Positions 37,134-45,163 of a DNA stretch of 64,000 nucleotides are shown here, one piece after another. Below the pieces are notes generated by a model. The model saw only the letters and a list, made by a program, of their open reading frames with translations. It did not search any database and was not told where the DNA came from. Position numbers and translations under genes: made by a program. Source of the stretch: Geobacter argillaceus (GTDB lineage Bacteria; Desulfobacterota; Desulfuromonadia; Geobacterales; DSM-12255); the NCBI RefSeq assembly GCF_007830735.1, contig NZ_VLLN01000015.1, positions 37,057 through 101,056 of the forward strand. The letters run 5' to 3'. Every line of letters begins with the position of its first letter. The first letter of the stretch is position 1.

Positions 37134-39161
37134 TTGAAAATCAAACTATTCCTCGGATTCTGCCTTCTTTGGATTCTGCCCATCGGGTTGATGTTGACGA
37201 TTTCATCCGGCCACTTGAAGAAAATCCAGGATTTTGCCATTGAAGAAGCGCGGGTCGTCCTCATTTCGTCGCAGGAAAAGCATCTGCAGGATCTGCTCGC
37301 CGAGGAGGCAACCAGGCTTTCAACCCTGTTCACGAGGATTCAGGATGAGACCTACATGCTTGCTTCGTATTCCCAAACTATCCTCAAGAATCCAGCCCCG
37401 GTCCTGTTCAGAAACGGCAGCCGATATCATCTAAATAAGAATGGTATTTACGGTAACGAAACCAAGGACGGCAACTCGGTTCTGTATGTCCCACAGTATG
37501 AGCCTTCCCAGGATTCGGTCATTGTTGCCACGGAATCGCTCGACCTTCTGCTGAAGCCGCTGGCCGAGCGTGAAGTGAGAATGGTGTTCGCCTGGATAGT
37601 TCATCGAAACGGCGTAACCCGTGCGTATCCGTGGCATGATTTCACCTATATGCCCAAAGAAAGGGAGTTTACCTCCTGGCCTTTTTACTACCTTGCCGAT
37701 CCATCCCACAATCCCCGCAAGAAAGTGCTCTTCACCCCGGTATACCTCGACCCCCTGAGCCGGGAGTGGATGATCTCCTGTATCTCACCCGTGTATATCA
37801 ACAGACAGTTCGAGGCAACAATCGGTATCGACCTCACGATTGAAAATCTCCTCCGGGAGATTGCCGGCAGCAGGCTGCCAAAAGGAGCAAGCTCCCTGCT
37901 TTTGTCCGGCAGCGAAATCGTAGCGGCTTCGGCCAATCTGCCACTCGCTGAACTCGGACTTGACCTGAAATTTCCCTCCCACGGACAGAAGCTGACAAAA
38001 TCCGCCCTGCCACAGATCCGGGAAATGTCGGCCCGCATCCAGGCGCAAAAAGGAAATGTCTCGATGGTCGAGATCTCGGGACAGAAGGTGTTTGTGGGGC
38101 ATGCGACCGTCGAACCTCTCGGCTGGAAGATTGTCTATCTCATTCCCGAAAATGAACTCACCATTCCTGCCAATGAAAGCGCCCGGAAGATCCTGCTCGA
38201 AACGAAAAACATGCGGCTCAACTTCTTCCACATTCTCATTTTTGTCGTGATTGGTGTGGTCGGCATCTCCGCCATCGTCATCATTCACCAGTCAAAAGGA
38301 CTTCGAACCCTCCTCAGGGGGATCTTCGAACTCGGCAACGGCAATCTTTCACATCGTATCCCTGAAGATTCTTCCGAATTCGGTCAGCTTGCCAAGGCGC
38401 TCAATTCAATGGCTCGCAGTCTTAAGGAAAAGACGGCGGAACTGCAGCGGGCGTTTGCGGAAGTGGAGCAGGGGAGAAAACTCACGGCGGTCGGCCGCCT
38501 GGCAGCCGGGGTTGCACACGAGGTCAACAACCCCCTGGCAACCATATCCACCTACACCCAGATGGTATTACGCAGGAACGATATTCCTCCCGATGTATCG
38601 GAAAACATGAAGGTAGTAATGGGCGAGATCCAGCGGATCCAGGAACAGCTGCACAATCTGCTGGACCTGTCCCGGCTCCAGCTTCCGCAGATCACGGAAA
38701 TCGATCCGAACGGCATCATCAGGGAGATCGTCGGCCTGGTGGAGTACGAAACCGCGACCCGTGGCGTGAATTTGCACCTTTCCCTGTGTGACGATTGCCA
38801 AACCATCCCTGCCGATGTTTCAGGTTTCAAACAGGTTGTCTGGAACCTGGTACGAAATGCTCTCGATGCCCAGGGAAAAGGTGGCATGATTAGTGTAAAG
38901 ACTTACGTCAACTCTAGTGGAGGTGAATCATCACGTTTCCTCTTCGAAATTGCCGATGAGGGGCCGGGGATTCCCGAGGCCAATGTCCCGCATATATTCG
39001 AGCCGTTCTTCACCACCAAGGAAGTCGGAGAAGGAACCGGCCTGGGGCTTTCGATCGTATATAACATTGTAAAGAATCATGGCGGCACGATCGAAATGAG
39101 GAATCTTTCCCCTTGCGGTTGCCTGTTTAAAGTTGCATTGCCGATAACGAGAGATCAATGA
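37134..39161 (+). CDS. Membrane sensor histidine kinase with Cache and HAMP domains
   Basis: A 675-residue kinase. The start is TTG at 37134, with AGAGG upstream; the first residues already form the membrane helix (about 3-23). A large periplasmic Cache-type sensor domain (about 30-350) is followed by a second helix (about 360-385), HAMP, coiled coil, HisKA ('GVAHEVNNPLATISTY', phospho-His near residue 461) and an ATPase domain ('WNLVRNALDAQGKGG', 'DEGPGIPEANVPHIFEPFFTT'). It should detect an external ligand. The last codons overlap the next gene (ATGA), so it is co-translated with its response regulator. Confidence 0.92.
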   Translation: MKIKLFLGFCLLWILPIGLMLTISSGHLKKIQDFAIEEARVVLISSQEKHLQDLLAEEATRLSTLFTRIQDETYMLASYSQTILKNPAPVLFRNGSRYHLNKNGIYGNETKDGNSVLYVPQYEPSQDSVIVATESLDLLLKPLAEREVRMVFAWIVHRNGVTRAYPWHDFTYMPKEREFTSWPFYYLADPSHNPRKKVLFTPVYLDPLSREWMISCISPVYINRQFEATIGIDLTIENLLREIAGSRLPKGASSLLLSGSEIVAASANLPLAELGLDLKFPSHGQKLTKSALPQIREMSARIQAQKGNVSMVEISGQKVFVGHATVEPLGWKIVYLIPENELTIPANESARKILLETKNMRLNFFHILIFVVIGVVGISAIVIIHQSKGLRTLLRGIFELGNGNLSHRIPEDSSEFGQLAKALNSMARSLKEKTAELQRAFAEVEQGRKLTAVGRLAAGVAHEVNNPLATISTYTQMVLRRNDIPPDVSENMKVVMGEIQRIQEQLHNLLDLSRLQLPQITEIDPNGIIREIVGLVEYETATRGVNLHLSLCDDCQTIPADVSGFKQVVWNLVRNALDAQGKGGMISVKTYVNSSGGESSRFLFEIADEGPGIPEANVPHIFEPFFTTKEVGEGTGLGLSIVYNIVKNHGGTIEMRNLSPCGCLFKVALPITRDQ

Positions 39162-40549
39162 CGAATGCCGAACCCAGCGCACGAATTCTGGTAGTTGATG
39201 ATGAGCGCCCCCTGCTGACGGCCCTTGTTACGGCCCTGGAGTCGATGGGGTATGAGGTCGTCGGTGAGCTGAAGCAGAGCGACGGCCTCTCACTGATCAG
39301 CTCCTGGCAACCCGACGCGGCGATATTCGACCTCAATATGCCGGGGATGAACGGCGTGGAACTGGCGGCCAGGGCGCTGGAAATAATGCCCGACCTGCCG
39401 GTCATCCTTCTGACCGGGTTCGGCACCATTGATAGCGCTGTCCAGGCCATGCGGGCCGGGGTATTTGATTACCTGACAAAGCCGTTTGATCTGAACATTG
39501 TTGATCTGACACTCAAAAAAGCGTTGGATCACCATGAACAGAAGCGCCGTTTCCGCGTCCTTGCCGAAGCAACCGGACGGGCCGGTGAATTCTCGGGCAT
39601 AGTGGGGAAAAGCCAGGCGATTCGCAAGGTGCTCGATGCTGTTCAGGTCGTTGCGGACACCGACTCGACCGTACTGGTAACCGGTGAGAGCGGCACAGGG
39701 AAGGAAGTAATTGCCCACGCTATTCATGTCGCCGGTTCACGCCGCGAAAAACCTTTCATTACCGTCGATTGTGCCGCCATTCCCGATACGCTCATTGAAA
39801 GCGAACTCTTCGGCCATGCCCGGGGGGCCTTTACCGGGGCGCACAAAGACCGGGCCGGACATATTGAGGCAGCAGCGGACGGAACGGTTTTTCTCGACGA
39901 GATCGGTGAAATCCCGCTGGGTATCCAGAAGAAGCTGCTGCGCGTCCTCGAAGAAAAGACCTTCGTGCGTGTCGGAGAGACCCGGCGCCGCCTGTCACAG
40001 GCTCGAATCGTTGCGGCAACCAACCGCGATCTTGCCCGCGAGGTTCAGGCAGGCCGTTTCAGGGAGGATCTCTATTACCGGCTCAAGGTGATCGAGATCT
40101 GCATCCCTCCCCTCCGGGACCGGGCAGAGGACATTCCCCTGCTGGTCGAGTGGTATTTGACCCGTCTGAACCGCAAGCTCAACCGTAAGATCTCCGGCAT
40201 CTCTCCCTCGGCAATGAAACTGCTCAGCAATTATCAATGGCCCGGCAATGTCCGTGAACTGGTGAATCTTCTGGAACAGGTCATGACATTTCATAATCCT
40301 GACATTCTTGATGTAAAGCATCTTCCGAACAGTCTGCAAGCCCTCACTACGTCATTGCCTTCCCAAACATTTTCCGAACTCAAGGACCAGGTTCTCGAAG
40401 AAGTGGGGCGAAGCTATTTTCAATCGCTCCTGAATCACTTTCAGGGAAATGTCACCAAAGTGGCCGATTATGCAGGCATAAATCGCCGTCACATCCATCG
40501 GCTCCTCCATATTTGGGGGATCAATCCCGCCTCGTTCCGCAACAGCTGA
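39158..40549 (+). CDS. NtrC-like sigma-54-dependent response regulator
   Basis: A 463-residue regulator with a receiver (phospho-Asp in 'AAIFDLNMPGMNG', about residue 55), AAA+ domain (about 145-380, 'GESGTGKEVIAHAI', contact loop 'GAFTGA') and a Fis-type HTH at the end ('NVTKVADYAGINRRHIHRLLH'). It is the cognate partner of the preceding kinase. Its stop codon lies within the first of three GAGAC-N6-GTCYC sites, and 214 bases later there is a sigma-54 promoter, so it very likely activates the downstream DUF1302-qhp cluster. Confidence 0.93.
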   Translation: MTNAEPSARILVVDDERPLLTALVTALESMGYEVVGELKQSDGLSLISSWQPDAAIFDLNMPGMNGVELAARALEIMPDLPVILLTGFGTIDSAVQAMRAGVFDYLTKPFDLNIVDLTLKKALDHHEQKRRFRVLAEATGRAGEFSGIVGKSQAIRKVLDAVQVVADTDSTVLVTGESGTGKEVIAHAIHVAGSRREKPFITVDCAAIPDTLIESELFGHARGAFTGAHKDRAGHIEAAADGTVFLDEIGEIPLGIQKKLLRVLEEKTFVRVGETRRRLSQARIVAATNRDLAREVQAGRFREDLYYRLKVIEICIPPLRDRAEDIPLLVEWYLTRLNRKLNRKISGISPSAMKLLSNYQWPGNVRELVNLLEQVMTFHNPDILDVKHLPNSLQALTTSLPSQTFSELKDQVLEEVGRSYFQSLLNHFQGNVTKVADYAGINRRHIHRLLHIWGINPASFRNS

Positions 40550-40640
40550 GACACAAAAGTCCCACTCCCTTCCTCGTTCTCCATCAGATGAGACAATTAA
40601 GTCTCTCCCTCTCCACCACTTCGAGACATACATGTCCCAC
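40547..40640. promoter_or_regulatory. Three phased enhancer sites (GAGAC-N6-GTCYC)
   Basis: Site 1 GAGAC-acaaaa-GTCCC begins at about 40548, site 2 GAGAC-aattaa-GTCTC at about 40590 (perfect inverted repeat) and site 3 GAGAC-atacat-GTCCC at about 40623. The spacings (42 and 33 bases) are close to whole helical turns. They are 120-215 bases upstream of a -24/-12 promoter, the usual place for an NtrC-type activator. Confidence 0.75.
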
Positions 40641-40762
40641 ATACATGTCCAGGTGCTCGAATCATTAAAATGATTATATAAGATTGTTATAACTGAACAC
40701 AAATAGCGCGTATTATCAGCTGGATATGCGATTAATGTAACTTAATTTGTTGAAATATCTAA

Positions 40763-40779
40763 TTGGAACGATGTTTGAA
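40763..40779 (+). promoter_or_regulatory. Sigma-54 (-24/-12) promoter of the DUF1302 cluster
   Basis: TTGGAACGATGTTTGAA matches the consensus YTGGCACGRNNNTTGCW at 15 of 17 positions, with GG and GA 10 bases apart. Transcription would start near 40790, with the first gene at 40914. The intervening 40641-40913 region holds no gene. Confidence 0.7.
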
Positions 40780-40913
40780 TAATTCCGGGTATGTCAACAA
40801 ATAGCCTCGACACAGCTTGTTTTGCGACTGTTTTTTATGGAACATGGGTTTGAACGCAGGAGCGCCATGATGTGAAGTAAGCCGCGGGGAGCAATTACAT
40901 GGGAGGTGGGTGC

Positions 40914-42575
40914 ATGGGAAATCCTTTGATCGAGCGCGCAAGAGGTACGGGACGTAGTCATTTCCGGTCAGGACTGATCACAATGGCGTTGACCTCGCTT
41001 TTGGGAGGCTACGGCAGTGCCGGCGCTTTTGAGATCAAGACCGGCAATGATGACGTCAAGGTCAATTGGGACAATTCCATCAGGTACAATCTGGGCTACC
41101 GGGTCGGGCAACCGGACAAGGCAATTGTGGCCAATCCGGATTACGACGACGGTGAACGCAACTTCAGACACGGAATCGTGGCAAGCCGGCTGGACCTGAT
41201 ATCAGAATTTGACGTTTCCTACCAGAAGGCATACGGCATCCGGCTGAGTGGTGCAGGGTGGTATGACCAGGTGTATCACAATCATCTGAGCGATGACCTG
41301 ACGACCTCGAACGCTGTGGACGGAAACGGCAACAAGGTTGCCATCAATAACTACACGAAGCGTTACTACGCCGGCCCAAGCGGCGAACTGCTCGACGCCT
41401 TTGCCTTCGGGAAATTCGAACTGGCGGAGATCCCGTTCCAGATCAAAGTGGGGCGAAATACCCAGTTCTGGGGCGAGGGGCTGCTGCTGAATGCCGCCCT
41501 CAACGGCATATCCTATGCCCAGTCGCCGCTTGACATCGCCAAAGGGTATGCGGTCCCGAACACGAGCATAAAGGAACTCTTTCGCCCCCTCAACAACATC
41601 AGCGTTACCGCGCAACCGACCAGCACCCTCACCATCATGGGACAGTATTTCCTGCAGTGGGAACCCAACCGGTATCCCGAATCGGGATCGTACATGGGAA
41701 TCTACGACTTTCTTCTCAACGGCGCCCAGGGAGGATTCGGCCTCACACGGGGCAGCGACATCACCCCCCATCAGATCGGCGACTGGGGAATCGGGGCGCG
41801 CTGGAGTCCTGAAGGGCTGAACGGGACAACGCTCGGCTTCTATTACCGGAATTTCTCCGACAAAATGCCGCAGATTCACATTGATACCGATACCGGCCAG
41901 CTTCGCTTTGCGTACCCTGACAACATCGACCTCTACGGCATAAGTTTTTCCCAGCAGATCCTTGGCGTGAGCGTGGGAGCAGAGTTTTCGTACCGGCACA
42001 ATATGCCGCTCTTGAGCAATCCCGTGGCAGTTGCAACTGCAGGCCTCCCGGGGAGAGGGGATACGTTGACAGCCCGCGGCGACACCCTGCATGCGGTCCT
42101 GAACTGCCTGGGGCTCATCAACCGAACGCCGATGTTCGATTCGGCCCAATGGATCGCAGAACTCAACTGGGGCAACTGGCTTCACGTATCCCAGGATCAG
42201 TTCGGGGTGTTCAAAGGCGGGAACGGCTACACCGACATCGATCAGGCCACCAAGAATTTTGTCTCGATCGACCTGAACTTTGCGCCTACCTGGTTCCAGG
42301 TCTTTCCGGGAGCGGATCTCACCCTGCCGCTGTCCTATAGCAGAGGCCTGATCGGCAACAGCGTCACGAACATCATGCAGAAGAATGCCGGGTCCTGGAG
42401 TGCCGGCCTGTCGGTTGACTACCTTGCCCGGCACAAATTCGATCTGGCCTATGTGGACTACTTCGGTGACTTCAGAACCGATCCGGCTACCGGCATCCTT
42501 GCGGTCAACAACGGTGATCCGGCCCTGCTCAAGGACCGGGGAACACTTTCATTCACCTACCGATATACATTCTAG
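40914..42575 (+). CDS. DUF1302 outer-membrane protein
   Basis: A 553-residue protein with a signal peptide (about 1-38; an Arg-rich N-terminus before the hydrophobic part) and a beta-rich body with many Tyr/aromatic-ended strands, ending 'TLSFTYRYTF' with the C-terminal Phe expected of outer-membrane beta barrels. 'RNTQFWGEGLL' and 'SPLDIAKGYAVPN' are typical of DUF1302. The start at 40914 has GGAGG seven bases upstream; an ATG at 40899 is an alternative. DUF1302 proteins usually pair with DUF1329, YCF48 and an RND pump, exactly as here, and are linked to hydrophobic compound metabolism. Confidence 0.88.
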   Translation: MGNPLIERARGTGRSHFRSGLITMALTSLLGGYGSAGAFEIKTGNDDVKVNWDNSIRYNLGYRVGQPDKAIVANPDYDDGERNFRHGIVASRLDLISEFDVSYQKAYGIRLSGAGWYDQVYHNHLSDDLTTSNAVDGNGNKVAINNYTKRYYAGPSGELLDAFAFGKFELAEIPFQIKVGRNTQFWGEGLLLNAALNGISYAQSPLDIAKGYAVPNTSIKELFRPLNNISVTAQPTSTLTIMGQYFLQWEPNRYPESGSYMGIYDFLLNGAQGGFGLTRGSDITPHQIGDWGIGARWSPEGLNGTTLGFYYRNFSDKMPQIHIDTDTGQLRFAYPDNIDLYGISFSQQILGVSVGAEFSYRHNMPLLSNPVAVATAGLPGRGDTLTARGDTLHAVLNCLGLINRTPMFDSAQWIAELNWGNWLHVSQDQFGVFKGGNGYTDIDQATKNFVSIDLNFAPTWFQVFPGADLTLPLSYSRGLIGNSVTNIMQKNAGSWSAGLSVDYLARHKFDLAYVDYFGDFRTDPATGILAVNNGDPALLKDRGTLSFTYRYTF

Positions 42576-42590
42576 AAGGAGGTACTCTGT

Positions 42591-43940
42591 ATGACTTTTC
42601 GTAAAGGATTGGTAACAGCGGGTCTGCTGTTGGGGTATGCGGGGGTTGCAATCGGGGCGATCTCCGCTGATGAGGCGAAGAAGCTCGGTTCGACACTCAC
42701 CCCCATCGGTGCGGAAAAGGCGGGGAACAAGGACGGGACGATCCCTGAGTACACCGGTGGCCTCACCAGTGCTCCGGTAGGGTTCAAAAAGGGGTCACCC
42801 CTGCGTCCCGACCCGTTTGCCGGTGAAAAGCCACAGTTCGTCATCGATCAGAAGAGCATGGGGAAGTACGCCGACAAACTGACCGAGGGACAAAAGACGT
42901 TGCTGAAGAAGTATCCAAGCTTTCGCATGGACGTCTACAAGACCCATCGTACGGTTGGATTCCCCAAGTATATCCTGGACAACACCGTCAAGCAGGCCAC
43001 GACGACGAAGACCGCCAACAACGGTCTCACGCTGGTCGGCGCCCACGCCGCCTACCCCTTCCCGATCCCGAAGGATGGCTACGAGGCGATGTGGAACCAT
43101 ATCGTCCGTTACAACGGCGTCTCGTTGAACCATTATCCCCGCTCATGGGTGGTGAACGCCTCCGGCCGGCCGACCATGACCTACCAGTTGGACGAGCTGC
43201 TCGACTGGCCCTACTGGGATCCCAAAAAGGATAAAGCAGAGCTCTTCTTCCGGCTCCGGGACATCTGTACCGGCCCACCCCGCAACACCGGCGAGATGCT
43301 CCTGGTCCTCGATCCCCTCGACATGTTCGGCAAGGGGCGGCGCGCCTGGCAGTATCTTCCCGGCCAGCGGAGGACGAAACTCGCCCCGGACATCAACTTC
43401 GACACTCCCAACACCCAGCTGAACGGCGCCACCGCCTACGACGAATGGTGCCTCTTTCTCGGGTCGATGGAGCGGTTCAACTTCAAGCTGGTTGGCAAGA
43501 AGGAGTTGTACGTCCCCTACAACAGTTACAAGCTGGTCTATGGTTCGAAGGCCGACCAGTTGCTGACGCCGAAGCATATCAATCCCGACTTCGTGCGCTG
43601 GGAGCTGCACCGGGTATGGGTCGTCGAAGCTACCCTCAAGCCGGGCAAGCGGCACATCTACAGCAAACGCACATTTTATCTGGACGAGGACAGCTGGACG
43701 GCGCTCGCCAGTGACGAGTACGATGGCCGCGGACAGCTTTACCGGAGCGCCTTCATGTACATGGTCCAGAATTACGACGCGAACGCTCCCTATTCCATGA
43801 CCCACGGCTTCTACGATTTCAACTCGAACGTCTATACCCTGGACGTGAACATCGCCGAGACCGGCGGCGTTGTCTACAAATCGGTTCTGCCCGACAAGCA
43901 GTGGGGACCCGACGCGCTGGCAGGCAGTGGCGTCCGCTGA
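42591..43940 (+). CDS. DUF1329 periplasmic/outer-membrane protein (LolB-like fold)
   Basis: A 449-residue protein with a signal peptide (about residues 1-22). 'GSTLTPIGAEKAGNKDGTIPEYTGG' (by position, about 33-57) and 'MFGKGRRAWQYLPGQRR' are recognisable DUF1329 segments. The family fold resembles LolA/LolB lipid carriers, suggesting that it moves a hydrophobic compound through the periplasm to or from the DUF1302 porin. It follows DUF1302 by 15 bases with a GAAGGAGG site. Confidence 0.88.
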   Translation: MTFRKGLVTAGLLLGYAGVAIGAISADEAKKLGSTLTPIGAEKAGNKDGTIPEYTGGLTSAPVGFKKGSPLRPDPFAGEKPQFVIDQKSMGKYADKLTEGQKTLLKKYPSFRMDVYKTHRTVGFPKYILDNTVKQATTTKTANNGLTLVGAHAAYPFPIPKDGYEAMWNHIVRYNGVSLNHYPRSWVVNASGRPTMTYQLDELLDWPYWDPKKDKAELFFRLRDICTGPPRNTGEMLLVLDPLDMFGKGRRAWQYLPGQRRTKLAPDINFDTPNTQLNGATAYDEWCLFLGSMERFNFKLVGKKELYVPYNSYKLVYGSKADQLLTPKHINPDFVRWELHRVWVVEATLKPGKRHIYSKRTFYLDEDSWTALASDEYDGRGQLYRSAFMYMVQNYDANAPYSMTHGFYDFNSNVYTLDVNIAETGGVVYKSVLPDKQWGPDALAGSGVR

Positions 43941-43956
43941 TTCTTTTCAATCAATG

Positions 43957-43984
43957 CCCCCCGGCTGAGCGATCAGCCGGGGGT
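43957..43984 (+). other. Intercistronic hairpin
   Basis: cccccggctga and tcagccggggg form a perfect 11-bp stem with loop gcga, without a U tract. It may act as a partial terminator or stabilise the upstream mRNA segment. Confidence 0.55.
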
Positions 43985-44036
43985 ATCTCCCTGTTTGTAT
44001 CATTCGGGGCAGATACCCCGATGCCCAGGAGAAGAT

Positions 44037-45140
44037 ATGATCCGCCGAACAGTTACCGCAGTCTGTATTACATCCTGTCTCGTTGCATTTCACTGCATCG
44101 CTGCCACTCCTGTTTTTCAGGACGTGCTCGACACCCCGGCGCTGGAGAGTCCGCTTGCCATAAAATACCTGCTCAACGGTGTCGCCGTGGCAGGCAAGCG
44201 TTTGGTCTGCGTCGGCCAGCGGGGCCATATCCTGTATTCGGACGATCAGGGGAAAAAATGGACCCAGGCGAGCGTCCCGGTCAGTTCCGACCTGGTGGCG
44301 GTGCATTTCCCGTCCCCCCAGAACGGATGGGCTGTGGGTCATGATGGTGTCGTGGTGCACAGTTCCAACGGCGGCAGTTCGTGGGTCAAGCAGTTCGACG
44401 GCCGCGCCGCAGCACAGGTCATGGCCAGTTATCACAAGGGGTGGAAAAACTGCTCGAGCTGCCACGAGAAGATCGAGCCTCCCAAGGGAGGACCACAAGG
44501 CTCCGAAGCCGCCCTGATGGCAGACCTCAAAAGTTTCACCGAACAGGGGCCGGACAAGCCGTTTCTCGATGTCTGGTTCGAAAACGAAACCACCGGCTTC
44601 ATTGTCGGAGCATACAATCTCATCTTTCGTACGGTTGACGGCGGCAAGAGCTGGGAACCGTGGTTTGACCGGACCGAGAACAAGAAGCGCTTCCACCTTT
44701 ACGCGATCAGGCCGGTCGGCCAGGATCTGTTCATCAGCGGCGAGCAGGGGCTCATCCTGAAGCTCGACCGGAAGACGGGGCGCTTCGCGGCCCAAAAGAC
44801 CCCGTACAACGGCACGTTCTTCGGAATAACCGGGAAACCCGGGTCAATCATCGCCTTCGGACTGCGCGGCAATGTGTTCCGCAGCACCAATGGCGGGGTT
44901 GGCTGGCAGAAGGTGGAAACAGGGGTGCAGGCCGGGCTCACCGGTGCCACCGTTACCGAGGATGGAAGGATCGTGCTGGTCAGTCAGAGCGGCGATCTGC
45001 TGGTAAGCAGCGACAACGGGTCGAGTTTCAAATCGGTCAAAACGGACCAGTCGATCTTCGCCACCGCAGTCGCCGCCATCGGCAAGGATGCCCTGCTGAT
45101 TGCAGGACTTCGCGGCGTACAGGTTCAGCCCCTGAAGTAA
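44037..45140 (+). CDS. YCF48-like beta-propeller protein with a heme c motif
   Basis: A 367-residue exported protein (signal peptide about 1-22) with repeated YCF48/sialidase-type propeller motifs ('YSDDQGKKW', 'HSSNGGSSWVKQF', 'RTVDGGKSWEPWF', 'RSTNGGVGWQKVE', 'VSSDNGSSFKSVK'). Between blades there is a CSSCH heme c attachment motif (about residues 139-143). YCF48 proteins of this cluster type normally hold a helical insertion there without CxxCH. It may therefore bind a heme and take part in electron transfer. AGGAGA precedes the ATG. Confidence 0.85.
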   Translation: MIRRTVTAVCITSCLVAFHCIAATPVFQDVLDTPALESPLAIKYLLNGVAVAGKRLVCVGQRGHILYSDDQGKKWTQASVPVSSDLVAVHFPSPQNGWAVGHDGVVVHSSNGGSSWVKQFDGRAAAQVMASYHKGWKNCSSCHEKIEPPKGGPQGSEAALMADLKSFTEQGPDKPFLDVWFENETTGFIVGAYNLIFRTVDGGKSWEPWFDRTENKKRFHLYAIRPVGQDLFISGEQGLILKLDRKTGRFAAQKTPYNGTFFGITGKPGSIIAFGLRGNVFRSTNGGVGWQKVETGVQAGLTGATVTEDGRIVLVSQSGDLLVSSDNGSSFKSVKTDQSIFATAVAAIGKDALLIAGLRGVQVQPLK

Positions 45141-45163
45141 ATTACTGAAACGGAGAATTCCCA

